Part shown: piece after piece, positions 8,797-18,784 of the stretch
Layout of the letters: the number at the start of each line of letters is the position of its first letter
Position numbering within the stretch: position 1 is the first letter of the stretch
NCBI GenBank assembly: GCA_947371915.1
Contig: CANBRM010000001.1
Location: forward strand, 1-64,000
Reading direction: 5' to 3'
DNA from: Comamonadaceae bacterium
GTDB taxonomy: Bacteria; Pseudomonadota; Gammaproteobacteria; Burkholderiales; Burkholderiaceae_C
DNA: 64,000 bases
Notes under the pieces: model-generated
The model's input: only the letters and a program-made list of their open reading frames with translations
What the model was told of the DNA's origin: nothing
The model's database searches: none
Made by a program: the position numbers and the translations under genes

Positions 8797-9296
8797 CCTT
8801 CACCTCCCTGCCCGCCCCTGCCTTTTTGTCCAAATTGGTGTCGCGTGCCGATGCACCCGCTCGGTTGGCAGCTTTGCGTGCGCAAGGACCCGTGGTGTTC
8901 ACCAATGGGGTTTTTGACGTGCTGCATCGTGGTCACGCCAGCTATTTGGCCCAAGCCCGCTCCTTGGGCGGCAGCTTGGTGGTGGCGCTCAACAGCGATG
9001 CCTCCGCGCGTCGCTTGGGCAAAGGGCCCGACCGTCCTTTAAATAACGAAGCTGATCGCGCTGCTTTGATGGCTGCGCTGGAGTCGGTCAGCTTGGTGAC
9101 GTGGTTTGACGAGGACACGCCGCTTGAACTCATCACTGAACTGCGTCCCGATGTCCTGGTCAAGGGCGGCGATTACGACATGGCCAAATTGGCCGAGACC
9201 CAAGTGGTGTTGGCCTATGGCGGCCGTGCCCAAGCCATTCCATTTGTGGATGGCTACTCCACCACGGCCTTGGTGAAAAAAATCCGCCAAGGCTGA
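8793..9296 (+). CDS. rfaE2: D-glycero-beta-D-manno-heptose 1-phosphate adenylyltransferase
   Basis: This 167-residue nucleotidyltransferase corresponds to the C-terminal half of HldE (RfaE domain II), which makes ADP-heptose for the lipopolysaccharide core. The HxGH-type motif is in FTNGVFDVLHRGHASYL, and the second substrate loop is VKGGDY. C-terminal VDGYSTTALVKKI is typical of the family. It is a stand-alone domain, as in other beta-proteobacteria where the kinase is a separate gene (not in this window). ATG 8793 overlaps the regulator stop (ATGA); a longer in-frame reading from 8667 only runs through the regulator gene. It converges on glnE. Confidence 0.93.
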   Translation: MTFTSLPAPAFLSKLVSRADAPARLAALRAQGPVVFTNGVFDVLHRGHASYLAQARSLGGSLVVALNSDASARRLGKGPDRPLNNEADRAALMAALESVSLVTWFDEDTPLELITELRPDVLVKGGDYDMAKLAETQVVLAYGGRAQAIPFVDGYSTTALVKKIRQG

Positions 9297-9301
9297 GAGT
9301 T

Positions 9302-12052
9302 TTAAACAAACACCGCTTGCCACAGCGCCAAGATCGCGGTGCGCTCTGGGCCCAACTCAGCGACGGGGACCTGTGTCGGCAATTCGTCTAACCGCGCACG
9401 GTGCTGCACCCGCCGCAGTTCTCGGTAAGCACTGCCGGCTGCCGCGCCTACCCCAGTGGGTAACAAACCGGCCGCTTCTGCGTGGTGCAACAAGGCGATG
9501 TTGCCCACGTTTTCCAGCAGCGCTGGGTGTTGGTGGGCATGTGCCAGCACCACGTACTGCACGGCAAACTCCACGTCCACCATGCCGCCCGCGCTGTGTT
9601 TGACATCAAAAAATCCGTCTTTCACAGGTCGTGCTGCACGCAGTTTGTTACGCATGCCCACAATTTCTTCTCGCAGTGCTCGGTGCTCGCGGGGCGCATT
9701 GATGACGTTGGCGCGAACCGCGTCAAAGCGTGCTCTGAGTTCCGGCATGCCGATGCCATAGCGTGCCCGCGTCATGGCTTGGTGCTCCCAAGTCCACGCC
9801 GTGTTGTCGCCGCGTTGTTCTTGGTAGTTGGCGTAGGCTTCGAACGTGGAAACCAGCAGTCCCGAGTTGCCGTTGGGGCGAAGTGCCGTGTCAATCTCGT
9901 ACAAATCACCTTCGCTGGTTTTCACGCTCAACCAGTTGATGAGTTTGCGCACAAAGGCGGCGTAAATTTCGCCAGCTTGTGGGTGCGCGTCTTGGTACAC
10001 AAACACGATGTCTAAGTCGCTGCCGTAGCCCAGTTCTTTGCCACCCAATTTACCGTAGGCCAAGATGGCAAATTGCGGTTCATCGCGGTGGCGTTGCTTG
10101 ACGTTTTGCCATACCCAACGGCTGGTGATTTTCAGCAAGCTGTCGGCCAGCGCGCTCAAATCGTCGGCTACTTGTTCGACGCTGATGCGCTTTTCTACAT
10201 CGCGGGCCAAGGTGCGAAATACCTCGGCGTGGTGGGCGCGACGCAACAAGTTGAGCAGCGTTTCTTCGTCGGCTTGGTTGGTCGATTGGAGTGCTTGCAG
10301 GCGCTGTTCAAGTTCTTGTTCAAACGCGATGGCATCAAATCGCTCGCTCAGCAAAGCGGGGCTAGCCAACTCGTCAATCACGCCTGGGTGTTGCAGCAAA
10401 TATTTGGCAGGCCAGCGCGCCATTCCCAGCAGGCGCATCAGTTGTTCGTGCACGCGTGGTCGCTCGACCAGCAGCGCCAAATAGCTTTCGCGCCGCAGCA
10501 TTGGCTCCATCCAGTCGCACCAGCGTATGGCTGCGTCTTCGCTCACGCGACCCTCTTCGAGCCACGCGTTGGTGCGTTGTAAAAGTTTGAGAAGCCGTTG
10601 CATGGCATCGTCGCGCAGGGTTCGGATGCGGGGCTGCTCGGTCCAGTCAGACACGCGTTGTGCCAAGCGGGCGTTGAGTTCAGGCAGCAAGTCGCTCAGG
10701 GTGAGGCGTGAACCCAAGGTCTCGGCGTGAGGACGGGCCCTGTCAGCGCTTGTGTTGTCGTTGCCTGTGGTGGTGTCTGCGTGCTCGCCTTGACCGAGCA
10801 AGCGGTCAAACTCAGACGCCACCTGTTCTCGGTGAGCGTTGAGTTGCGCAATGAAAGCGGGCACATCAACAAAGCCCAAGGTGTTCGCGATCCATTGCAA
10901 ATCCGCTTCAGCGGTGGGCAGCATGTGGGTTTGTTGGTCGTCCAAGTACTGGATGCGGTGCTCGACTTGGCGCAAAAACACATAGGCTTTGGCCAACGCG
11001 TCGGCGGTGGCAGCGGGCATGAGCTTGGCGTCACTTAGGCGTTGCAAAGCGTGCAAGGTGGGGCGTGTGCGCAGTTCGGGGAAATGGCCGCCACGCACCA
11101 CTTGCAGCAGTTGCACGGTGAATTCGATTTCTCGAATCCCCCCGCGACCCAGTTTCACATCGTTGGCCCGTTCGGGTCGACCCGCGCTATGGCTGAGGGT
11201 CTGGCTGCGAATCTGCTGGTGCAAGCTGCGCAGTGCTGCAAAAACGCTGTAGTCAAGGTAACGACGAAACACAAAGGGCAGCACGGTGTCACGCAGTTCG
11301 GTGGCGTTGCGCAAGGCATTCAGTGGCTCGCTGAAAGGTGCCACCACGCGACTCTTGAGCCAAGCAAAGCGCTCCCACTCGCGCCCTTGGACCAAGAAAT
11401 ATTCCTCCAGCGCTTGGCGCGACACCACGCTAGGCCCAGAGTTGCCGTTGGGCCGCAACGCCAAGTCCATGCGAAAGACGAAACCGTGTTCAGTCGTGTC
11501 GCCAATTTGGCTGTAAATCAGCTTCACTGCTTTGGCGAAATAGTCGTGGTTGCTGATGCGCCCGCGTCCGTCGGGCTTGCCAGCGGTATCGCCGTCTTCG
11601 TCGTACACATAAATCAGGTCAATGTCGCTGGACACGTTCAATTCGCGTGCGCCCAGCTTGCCCATTCCAACGATCCACAGAACAGCGCGTTCGCCGCTGG
11701 GGGTTAATGGCGAGCCGTGTAAGTCATCCAACTGCTGTTGCGCTTGGACATATGCCACATCCAAGCTGAACTCGGCCAACTCGGTGACGGCGCGGGTGAT
11801 GACGCCAAGGGGGGCTTGCTGGCTGGTGTCAAGCACCACCAAGCGTTCCATCACGAACTGGCGCAGCATGCGCAGGGCGTCGTTGCTGCTGTGCTGCTGG
11901 CGCAAGGTGTCAAAACAGGCTTGCATCGTGGCTCGAACGGGAGCGCCTGCCGGCAAGGCCAACAAGGCGTCACCATAGCGGCGACGCAGCCTTTGCACCA
12001 GACGTGAATGAGCGCTCAAGTCGCCGGTCGAGGGGGGGATAATTCCAGTCAC
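9302..12052 (-). CDS. glnE: Bifunctional glutamine synthetase adenylyltransferase/adenylyl-removing enzyme
   Basis: GlnE adds AMP to glutamine synthetase or removes it, according to PII and glutamine signals, and so tunes ammonia assimilation. The 916-residue length is normal for the family. Two nucleotidyltransferase domains are visible: the N-terminal adenylyl-removing domain (GKLGARELNVSSDIDLIYVY at about 150-170) and the C-terminal adenylyl-transferase domain (GKLGGKELGYGSDLDIVFVY at about 660-680), each with the GSD/SSD-x-D metal site, and helical regulatory segments between. The start is GTG at 12052 (MTGIIPPST), because the HSRLVQRLRRRYG region typical of GlnE N-termini lies before the first internal ATG. 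Only 12 bases separate it from the divergent yhdP start. Confidence 0.96.
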   Translation of the reverse strand: MTGIIPPSTGDLSAHSRLVQRLRRRYGDALLALPAGAPVRATMQACFDTLRQQHSSNDALRMLRQFVMERLVVLDTSQQAPLGVITRAVTELAEFSLDVAYVQAQQQLDDLHGSPLTPSGERAVLWIVGMGKLGARELNVSSDIDLIYVYDEDGDTAGKPDGRGRISNHDYFAKAVKLIYSQIGDTTEHGFVFRMDLALRPNGNSGPSVVSRQALEEYFLVQGREWERFAWLKSRVVAPFSEPLNALRNATELRDTVLPFVFRRYLDYSVFAALRSLHQQIRSQTLSHSAGRPERANDVKLGRGGIREIEFTVQLLQVVRGGHFPELRTRPTLHALQRLSDAKLMPAATADALAKAYVFLRQVEHRIQYLDDQQTHMLPTAEADLQWIANTLGFVDVPAFIAQLNAHREQVASEFDRLLGQGEHADTTTGNDNTSADRARPHAETLGSRLTLSDLLPELNARLAQRVSDWTEQPRIRTLRDDAMQRLLKLLQRTNAWLEEGRVSEDAAIRWCDWMEPMLRRESYLALLVERPRVHEQLMRLLGMARWPAKYLLQHPGVIDELASPALLSERFDAIAFEQELEQRLQALQSTNQADEETLLNLLRRAHHAEVFRTLARDVEKRISVEQVADDLSALADSLLKITSRWVWQNVKQRHRDEPQFAILAYGKLGGKELGYGSDLDIVFVYQDAHPQAGEIYAAFVRKLINWLSVKTSEGDLYEIDTALRPNGNSGLLVSTFEAYANYQEQRGDNTAWTWEHQAMTRARYGIGMPELRARFDAVRANVINAPREHRALREEIVGMRNKLRAARPVKDGFFDVKHSAGGMVDVEFAVQYVVLAHAHQHPALLENVGNIALLHHAEAAGLLPTGVGAAAGSAYRELRRVQHRARLDELPTQVPVAELGPERTAILALWQAVFV

Positions 12053-12064
12053 GTTGTGAGTACC

Positions 12065-15000
12065 ATGAATAAATTGTCAGATCTGTCAGTCACGCCTCTT
12101 GAACCCCTCGTCACGCCTTCGCGTTGGACGCGTGCGGTCTATGCGGCTTTGTGGGTGGTGGGCACCGTGTGGTTGGTCATGATCTTGGCGTGGAGCACCT
12201 TGAACATGGTCATTGTGCCGCGCATCGGCGATTACCGAGAGCTGCTGCAAACCCAAGCTTCGCGTGCCATGGGCATGCCGGTGAAGATCGGCAGCATCAG
12301 CGCCGAAGGGGGCTGGTGGGTGCCTTTGTTCGACATTCACGACTTGCAAGTGTTGGACGCCCAAGGCCGCGAAGCCTTGAAGCTGTCGCATGTGCAGGTG
12401 GCCATTTCACCGCGCTCGCTGGTGCGCGGTCAGTTTGAGCAACTCACCATTGACCGCCCCGAGCTCGACATCCGTCGCGACAGCGCTGGCCATGTGTGGG
12501 TGGCGGGCATCGACACAGGAGCCTCGGCGGGCGACGGCAGCGGGGCCGATTGGTTCTTCTCACAATCCGAATTTGTGCTGCGCGACGGCGTGGTGCGTTG
12601 GCGCGACGAGCTGCGGTTCGGGCCTGAGGCGACGGCGTTGCTCATGTCCGATGTTGATTTGGTCATGCAAAACCATTGGTTGCACCACGACGTGCGCCTC
12701 GATGCGACGCCGCCTCTTGCGTTGGGGCAACGCTTTTCTTTGCGCGGCAAGTTCAAGCAAGCGCCTTGGCAGCGGGCCGGCGATGTGGCGCATTGGCGTG
12801 GCGAGTTGTTTGCCGACGCGCCGCACTTGGACCTGTCGACGCTGCGCCAATGGCTGGCGATGGACCCCGATCGGTCCCTGCAAGAAGGCCGTGGCGCGTT
12901 GCGTCTGTGGGCCGATGTGGCCAACGCGCAGCTCGTTGGCGTGAGTGCTGACATGGCGCTCGATGAGGTGACCGCCACCTTGGGTGCCAACCTCAAGCCC
13001 TTGGCTTTGCGCCATGTGCATGGTCGTTTGGGAGCCAGTTGGCAAGGTGGCGAGGTGAGCCTGAGCAGTGAAGATTTGGTGTTTGACACCCAAGACGGTG
13101 AGCATTGGCCCGGCGGCGTGCTGCGCGCCAAGTGGAAAACCGACGATGCCTCGACCGGCAGCCTCAACGCCGACCGATTCGACTTGGCCGCCTTGGCACA
13201 AATCAGCCAGCGCCTGCCCTTGCCTGACACGGCACGCGGTCTGTTGGCGCGGGTCCAGCCGCAAGGCCAAGTGAACCAACTTAGCGCCACATGGCAGCGC
13301 ACCACCCCATCCAAAGGCGAGCCGCAACTGGCCTACACCGCACGCGGCACTGTGCAGCAGTTCTCGCTCAAGCGTGACACGGTGGCCGACAGCCCACTGG
13401 CCGCCTTGCCCGGCGTGCAGGCCGCACAGCTGACGTTTGAGGTCACCCAGCGCGGCGGCAATGCCAAGCTCAACATCCAAGATGGCAGCCTGACCTTGCC
13501 CATGGGTTTGGACGATCCGCGCATCGTGTTGGAAGACGCATCCGCGCAAGTTGCGTGGGAGCTGGACGGCGACCAAGTGCTGGTCAAGCTCACCCAAGGC
13601 CATCTGAGCAACCCCGATTTGGCGGGCGACTTCAGCGGCAGCTGGAAAACCGGCGTGGGCAGCGCGCGCCTGCCTGGCGTGCTCGACCTCACGGCCAACC
13701 TCAGCCGCGCCCAAGTGGCGCAGGTCTACCGCTATTTGCCCAATAACCTATCAGCCTCGGTGCGTGGCTACGTGCACGAGGCGGTCAAAGCGGGCGACGC
13801 CAGCAACGTCAAGCTGCGTTTGCGCGGCAACTTGGCCGACATGCCGTTTGACAACCCCAAGTTGGGCGAGTTCCGCATTTCCGCACAAATCGCACAAGGC
13901 CAATACGCCTACGTACCCGCCAAAACGGGTACGCCTGCGGGGCAGCAATGGCCGAGTTTGAAGGCCCTCAATGGCGAGTTGGTGTTCGAGCGCAGCGCCT
14001 TGCATTTCAAAGGCAGCACCCAACTGACGGGCGCACCCAAAGTCATGTGGCACAAGGTGGAGGCGCACATTCCCAACATGGCCAAGGCCGTGGTGAGCGT
14101 GACGGGTGAAGCCCGCGGGCCCTTGCCCGAGGTGTTGGCCATGGTGTCGCAATCGGCCTTGAACGAGCTGACCGGCCAAGTGCTGGGCCAAAGCCAAGCC
14201 AGCGGCGATGCCGATTACAAACTCAGCCTGAGCGTGCCGCTGGAGACGCTGAACAAAACCAAAGTGCAAGGCAGCGTGTCGTTCATCGACAACGAGCTGC
14301 AGGTTATGCCGGGCATTCCGGTGCTCAGCCGCACACGCGGCGTGCTGCAGTTCAGCGAGCGCGGCCTCAGCCTTAAAAACCTACGCACCCGCGCCTTGGG
14401 TGGCGATGCGCAAATTGACGGCGGCTTGTCGTTTGAAGCAGCGGCCAGTGAATCGCCCTTGCAACTCAAGATCAACGGCAGTGTGACGGCCGAGGGTTTG
14501 CGTCAGGCGCGTGAATTGGGGTTTGCCTCGCGTTTGGCGCAGCGTGCCACGGGCTTTTCGTCGTATGCCGCTACGTTGGGGCTACGCCGAGGCCAGCCCG
14601 AATTGCTCATCACCAGCGATTTGCGCGGCATGGCGCTGAACTTGCCCGCACCCATGACCAAGCTGGGGCCTGCGACCCTGCCTTTGCGGGTGGAGATGCA
14701 ACTCACGCGCGAGTCCTTGGCGCCCAAAACCCGTGTCTTGCACGATCAGATCAAAGTCAGCGTGGGCCGCGTGCTGGCGCTGGCCTATGTGCGTGACCTG
14801 AGCGGCCCGCGCACTCGAGTGTTGCGCGGTGGTGTGGCGGTGGGTAGCGATGTGGTGGACGATTTGATCTTGCGCGACAGCGGTGTCGGCCTGAACCTGC
14901 AGCTGCCGTTTGTCGATTTAGATGCGTGGAACCAAGCGCTGACCCAATTCACCGGTGTGCCTCTGGTGAATGCGGCGGGCAAAACGGCCAAGTCCGTCTT

Positions 15001-16117
15001 TGTGGGTCAAGAGGCAGCCGCCTCGGACGAGGCGCAAGACTACGTTCCTCATGCCGTGGTGTTGCGGGCGGACCAAATCAAGGTGTCGGAGCGCGCCATT
15101 CACCATGTGCTGGTGGGCGGCACCCGCGTGGGTGAGGTGTGGCGTATGAACCTCAGCGCGGACGAGTTGAATGGCTCAGCCGAGGTGCGCCCTGCCAACG
15201 GCAGCACGCCTGCGCAGCTGTTTGCCCGATTGGCCTACCTCAACATTCCGCCCAGCTTGGTGCCCGAGGTGGAGAACTTGTTGACCGAAGAGCCCAGCAG
15301 CATTCCGGCGCTGGACATTGTGGTGAACGAACTCACCCTGCGCGGCAAAAAACTAGGCCGTTTAGAAATTGAGGCCGTCAACCGAACCGGTGCCAACGCG
15401 GCGCGCGAATGGCGCTTGAACAAACTCAACCTCATCGTGCCCGAGGCCACCTTCAACGCCAGCGGCAGCTGGATGGTTGATGCGCCACGACAGCAGCGCA
15501 CGCAGCTGAACCTGCGCCTTGACGTGCGCAACAGTGGTGAGCTGCTCACCCGCTTGGGCACGCCCGACGCCATTCGCGATGGCCATGGTCGCTTGGAGGG
15601 CCAAGTGTCGTGGCAGGGCTCGCCCATCACCTTGGACTACGCCAGCATGGCGGGCAAGCTCAACCTGAACATTGAAAAAGGCCAGTTCTTGAAGACCGAC
15701 CCGGGCGCAGCGCGCTTGTTGGGCGTGTTGAACTTGCAAGCGCTGCCGCGTCGCTTGACCCTCGATTTCAGCGACGTGTTCAGCGACGGTTTCGCCTTTG
15801 ATTTCGTGCGTGGTGATGTGCGCATTGAGCATGGTGTGGCCTTCACCAACAACCTGCAAATGAAGGGCGTAGTGGCCGGTGCCTTGCTGGAAGGCAGCGC
15901 CGACTTGGCGCGTGAAACCCAAGACCTCAAAGTGGTGGTGGTGCCTGAAATCAACGCGGGCACGGCCTCGCTCTACATGGCCACCATCAACCCGGTGATT
16001 GGCCTGACCAGTTACTTGGCGCAATTGATTTTGAGCCGACCCTTGGTACGCGCTGGCACCAGCGAGTTTCACATTGACGGCACATGGGCCAACCCCCGTG
16101 TGACCAAGGTGGACTGA
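12065..16117 (+). CDS. yhdP: YhdP family AsmA-like envelope protein
   Basis: A 1350-residue protein with one N-terminal membrane anchor (ALWVVGTVWLVMILAWSTLNMVIVP at about 23-47) and a very long periplasmic region of repeated beta-rich AsmA/DUF3971-like segments, ending in an AsmA-type C-terminal domain (LNIEKGQFLKTDPGAARLLGVLN and LYMATINPVIGLTSYLAQ). YhdP belongs to the bridge-like lipid transport proteins that help move phospholipid between inner and outer membranes and affect outer-membrane permeability. Length and architecture match E. coli YhdP (about 1270 residues). The start is ATG 12065 (MNKLSDLSVTP). Its stop overlaps the start of the sensor kinase gene (TGATG at 16115-16119), so the two are probably co-transcribed. 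Confidence 0.92.
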   Translation: MNKLSDLSVTPLEPLVTPSRWTRAVYAALWVVGTVWLVMILAWSTLNMVIVPRIGDYRELLQTQASRAMGMPVKIGSISAEGGWWVPLFDIHDLQVLDAQGREALKLSHVQVAISPRSLVRGQFEQLTIDRPELDIRRDSAGHVWVAGIDTGASAGDGSGADWFFSQSEFVLRDGVVRWRDELRFGPEATALLMSDVDLVMQNHWLHHDVRLDATPPLALGQRFSLRGKFKQAPWQRAGDVAHWRGELFADAPHLDLSTLRQWLAMDPDRSLQEGRGALRLWADVANAQLVGVSADMALDEVTATLGANLKPLALRHVHGRLGASWQGGEVSLSSEDLVFDTQDGEHWPGGVLRAKWKTDDASTGSLNADRFDLAALAQISQRLPLPDTARGLLARVQPQGQVNQLSATWQRTTPSKGEPQLAYTARGTVQQFSLKRDTVADSPLAALPGVQAAQLTFEVTQRGGNAKLNIQDGSLTLPMGLDDPRIVLEDASAQVAWELDGDQVLVKLTQGHLSNPDLAGDFSGSWKTGVGSARLPGVLDLTANLSRAQVAQVYRYLPNNLSASVRGYVHEAVKAGDASNVKLRLRGNLADMPFDNPKLGEFRISAQIAQGQYAYVPAKTGTPAGQQWPSLKALNGELVFERSALHFKGSTQLTGAPKVMWHKVEAHIPNMAKAVVSVTGEARGPLPEVLAMVSQSALNELTGQVLGQSQASGDADYKLSLSVPLETLNKTKVQGSVSFIDNELQVMPGIPVLSRTRGVLQFSERGLSLKNLRTRALGGDAQIDGGLSFEAAASESPLQLKINGSVTAEGLRQARELGFASRLAQRATGFSSYAATLGLRRGQPELLITSDLRGMALNLPAPMTKLGPATLPLRVEMQLTRESLAPKTRVLHDQIKVSVGRVLALAYVRDLSGPRTRVLRGGVAVGSDVVDDLILRDSGVGLNLQLPFVDLDAWNQALTQFTGVPLVNAAGKTAKSVFVGQEAAASDEAQDYVPHAVVLRADQIKVSERAIHHVLVGGTRVGEVWRMNLSADELNGSAEVRPANGSTPAQLFARLAYLNIPPSLVPEVENLLTEEPSSIPALDIVVNELTLRGKKLGRLEIEAVNRTGANAAREWRLNKLNLIVPEATFNASGSWMVDAPRQQRTQLNLRLDVRNSGELLTRLGTPDAIRDGHGRLEGQVSWQGSPITLDYASMAGKLNLNIEKGQFLKTDPGAARLLGVLNLQALPRRLTLDFSDVFSDGFAFDFVRGDVRIEHGVAFTNNLQMKGVVAGALLEGSADLARETQDLKVVVVPEINAGTASLYMATINPVIGLTSYLAQLILSRPLVRAGTSEFHIDGTWANPRVTKVD

Positions 16118-18105
16118 TGCCGTTTCCCGCGGGTACTTTGTTGCGTCGATGGGTGCTGTGGGTGCTGCTGGTGCTGCTCGTCTTGTCCATGCTCAGCACC
16201 TTGGTGTGGCTGGCGGGGCGTTACGAGGTGAGCCAAGTGCAAAGCCGCATCGAGCGTGATGCGGCGGACGCCGTGAGTGACATTCGCACCGCGCTCACCC
16301 GCAACGTGCAAAGCCTGCAAGCCCTGCAGTTTGCAGACCGCAGCGCTGTGCCGTGGAGCCAAGATGCGGCTGGGTTGTTGCGCGAACACCGCGAATGGGT
16401 GCGCCTCGAATGGCGCGATGCCGAGTTGAATTTGTTGGCCGCCGTGGACACCCCGTTTCGCGCGCCGGTGTTTGCGCGCATGGGTCGCCCGTCGCGGCAG
16501 CCCGAGATCGTGCAAGCCTGTGGTGTGGCGCGTCGCCAAAGCGGCCCTGGGTATGGCGCCAGCAACTACGTACCGTTGGCCAATGGCTTGGGCTTGGAGA
16601 TCATGGATTTGTGTTTGCCCGTCATCACCGATGGGCAACTCACCGGCTACACCGTGGCCAGTTACAGCTTGCAAGAGGTGTTGGTGAACATGGTGGGCCC
16701 GCAGCTCACGCGCAGCCAAGAGGTGTCGTTCACCGAGGCCGATGGCACGCGCTTGGCCATGCACGGCACGCCGCGTCGTGGCTCACGCACGTTCACGGCC
16801 AAGCAGTTGCTGGACATCCCGGGCCACGCGATGGTGCTGCGCATGGACAGTTGGCGGGCTGCGCCAGACTTTTTCCCCAACGTCTTGACCGCGTTGGTGA
16901 CGGCCATGGCGATTGCGCTGGTGACGGTGCTCACCATGCTGGCGCGTGACATGCGTCGACGCCAGCGGGTGGAGCTGGACTTGGCAGACGCCTTGGCGTT
17001 TCGCAAGGCGATGGAAGACTCCTTGGTCACCGGCTTGCGGGCGCGTGACAGCCAAGGCCGCATCACGTATGTGAACCCCGCGTTTTGCGAGATGGTCGGT
17101 TTTGACGCCAAAGAGTTGATGGGCCACGGCATTCCCGCGCTGTATTGGCCGCCAGAAATGGTGGACGAATACGGCAAACGCCAAGCCCTGCGCTTGGCGG
17201 GTAATGCGCCACCGCGCGAGGGTGTGGAGTCGGTGTTCATGCGCAAAAACGGCGAGCGTTTTGCCGTCTTAATTTTTGAAGCACCGCTGATCAACGCGAC
17301 GGGTCAACAAACGGGTTGGATGAGCGCGGTGCTGGACATCAGCGAACAACGCCGCGTCGAAGAAGTGTCGCGGGCCAGCCAAGAACGTCTGCAAGCCACG
17401 GCGCGTTTGGCCACTGTGGGCGAAATGGCATCGCTGTTGAGCCACGAGTTGAACCAACCCTTGGCGGCCATTTCGAGCTATGCCACCGGCAGCTTGAACC
17501 TGCTGCAAGACGCCGCGCTGCAAGACGCGCAACTGGCCGACTCTTTGGGCAGCGCCATTCAACGCATCGGCCAGCAGGCGGAGCGCGCGGGCAGGGTCAT
17601 CAAAAGCGTGCACGACTTTGTGCGCCGCCGTGACCAAGCGCGTGAGGCCGTCACCCCGCGCGCGCTGTTGGACGACGTGATGCCCTTGGTCATTCTGCAA
17701 GCCCGTAAATTGGGGGTGCGCGTGGACGTGCGCTGCGCCCTTGATCTGCCTGCGGTGTTGTGCGACCGCACCATGGTCGAGCAAGTGCTGCTGAATTTGT
17801 CGCGCAACGCCATGCAAGCCATGGGCGATGACACGCCCCAGAAAGTGCTGACTTTGGCGGTGCGCCCTGCGGCCTCGAATGCGGTGAGCCGTTGGTTGGA
17901 GTTCACCGTGGCCGATGTGGGCGCGGGCATTCCAGAGGCCGTGGCCGAAAAACTTTTTACCCCTTTCTTCACCACCAAAGCCGAAGGCATGGGCTTGGGC
18001 CTGAGCCTCTGCCGCACCGTGGTGGAGCAGCACGGTGGCTTTTTGAGCCACCGCGCCAACCAGCCACGCGGCACGGTGTTTAGCTTCACCTTGCCGCAAT
18101 CTTGA
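16117..18105 (+). CDS. PAS-containing sensor histidine kinase (DctS-like)
   Basis: This 662-residue inner-membrane kinase has a first membrane segment (WVLWVLLVLLVLSMLSTLVWLA, about 11-32), a periplasmic sensing region of some 220 residues, and a second segment (FPNVLTALVTAMAIALVTVLTML, about 250-275). A PAS domain follows (SQGRITYVNPAFCEMVGF), then HisKA with phospho-acceptor H443 in LLSHELNQPLAAISSYA. The HATPase_c boxes are NLSRNAMQAM (N box), DVGAGI (G1), FFTTKAEGMGLGLS (F/G2) and RGTVFSF. This is the DctS/FixL-type arrangement; DctS senses C4-dicarboxylates, but no dicarboxylate transporter lies nearby, so the ligand is open. It is followed 15 bases later by its response regulator. Confidence 0.93.
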   Translation: MPFPAGTLLRRWVLWVLLVLLVLSMLSTLVWLAGRYEVSQVQSRIERDAADAVSDIRTALTRNVQSLQALQFADRSAVPWSQDAAGLLREHREWVRLEWRDAELNLLAAVDTPFRAPVFARMGRPSRQPEIVQACGVARRQSGPGYGASNYVPLANGLGLEIMDLCLPVITDGQLTGYTVASYSLQEVLVNMVGPQLTRSQEVSFTEADGTRLAMHGTPRRGSRTFTAKQLLDIPGHAMVLRMDSWRAAPDFFPNVLTALVTAMAIALVTVLTMLARDMRRRQRVELDLADALAFRKAMEDSLVTGLRARDSQGRITYVNPAFCEMVGFDAKELMGHGIPALYWPPEMVDEYGKRQALRLAGNAPPREGVESVFMRKNGERFAVLIFEAPLINATGQQTGWMSAVLDISEQRRVEEVSRASQERLQATARLATVGEMASLLSHELNQPLAAISSYATGSLNLLQDAALQDAQLADSLGSAIQRIGQQAERAGRVIKSVHDFVRRRDQAREAVTPRALLDDVMPLVILQARKLGVRVDVRCALDLPAVLCDRTMVEQVLLNLSRNAMQAMGDDTPQKVLTLAVRPAASNAVSRWLEFTVADVGAGIPEAVAEKLFTPFFTTKAEGMGLGLSLCRTVVEQHGGFLSHRANQPRGTVFSFTLPQS

Positions 18106-18120
18106 ACGGAGTTATCGCGC

Positions 18121-18759
18121 ATGCAACCCACCGAAGATGCCTTGGTTTTTATCGTCGACGACGACGCGGGCGTGCGCGAAGCGTTGGCATGGCTGCTGCG
18201 CTCGCGCCGCTTGCCCAGCCAGTCGTTTGACAGCGCGGATGCGTTTGCGGCGTTTTTGAACGTGCAAACCGATCGACCTTGGCGACCCACCCAGCCCGGC
18301 TGTTTGCTGTTGGATGTGCGCATGCCCGGCATGAGTGGTTTGGCGCTGTTCGAGCAGTTGATTGAACGCCAGTTGCTCGATGTGTTGCCCGTCATCTTTT
18401 TGACCGGGCATGCCGATGTGCCCACGGCGGTGGACTCGGTCAAGCGTGGCGCGTTTGATTTTTATGAAAAACCGTTTTCAGACAACGCCTTGGTCGACCG
18501 CATTGAACAAGCCTTGGCGCGTTCGCAACACACGTTGCAACAGCACCGTCACCGCACCAACCTGCAACAGAACTTGGCCGATCTGACCGAGCGTGAACGC
18601 GATGTGATGCGCTTGGTGGTCGAGGGCTTGCCCAATAAATTGATTGCCGATCAGCTCGACATCAGCGTGCGCACGGTGGAGGTGCACCGCGCCCGCGTGT
18701 TCGACAAAATGGCCGTCAAGTCCGCGGTGGAGTTGGCCAATTTGTTGCGTGCCGATTGA
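18121..18759 (+). CDS. LuxR/FixJ-type response regulator (DctR-like)
   Basis: The 212-residue regulator has a receiver domain (residues 8-125) with acidic pocket VDDDAG, phospho-acceptor D65 in LLLDVRMPGMSG, Thr in FLTGHADV and Lys in YEKPF. After a Q-linker comes a LuxR-type helix-turn-helix (LTERERDVMRLVVEGLPNKLIADQL, then SVRTVEVHRARVFDKM). The FixJ/DctR family activates promoters when phosphorylated by its partner, here the kinase encoded immediately upstream. Targets cannot be told from the window; in other Burkholderiales such pairs control dicarboxylate uptake. It is the last gene of the run starting at yhdP. Confidence 0.94.
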   Translation: MQPTEDALVFIVDDDAGVREALAWLLRSRRLPSQSFDSADAFAAFLNVQTDRPWRPTQPGCLLLDVRMPGMSGLALFEQLIERQLLDVLPVIFLTGHADVPTAVDSVKRGAFDFYEKPFSDNALVDRIEQALARSQHTLQQHRHRTNLQQNLADLTERERDVMRLVVEGLPNKLIADQLDISVRTVEVHRARVFDKMAVKSAVELANLLRAD

Positions 18760-18784
18760 TGTGAGGCGATGGCTTTGTGGCGCT

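Noticed and set aside
12560..13714. 384-codon minus-strand frame within yhdP
   Set aside because: Shadow of yhdP codon bias; Gln/Arg/His-rich without domains.
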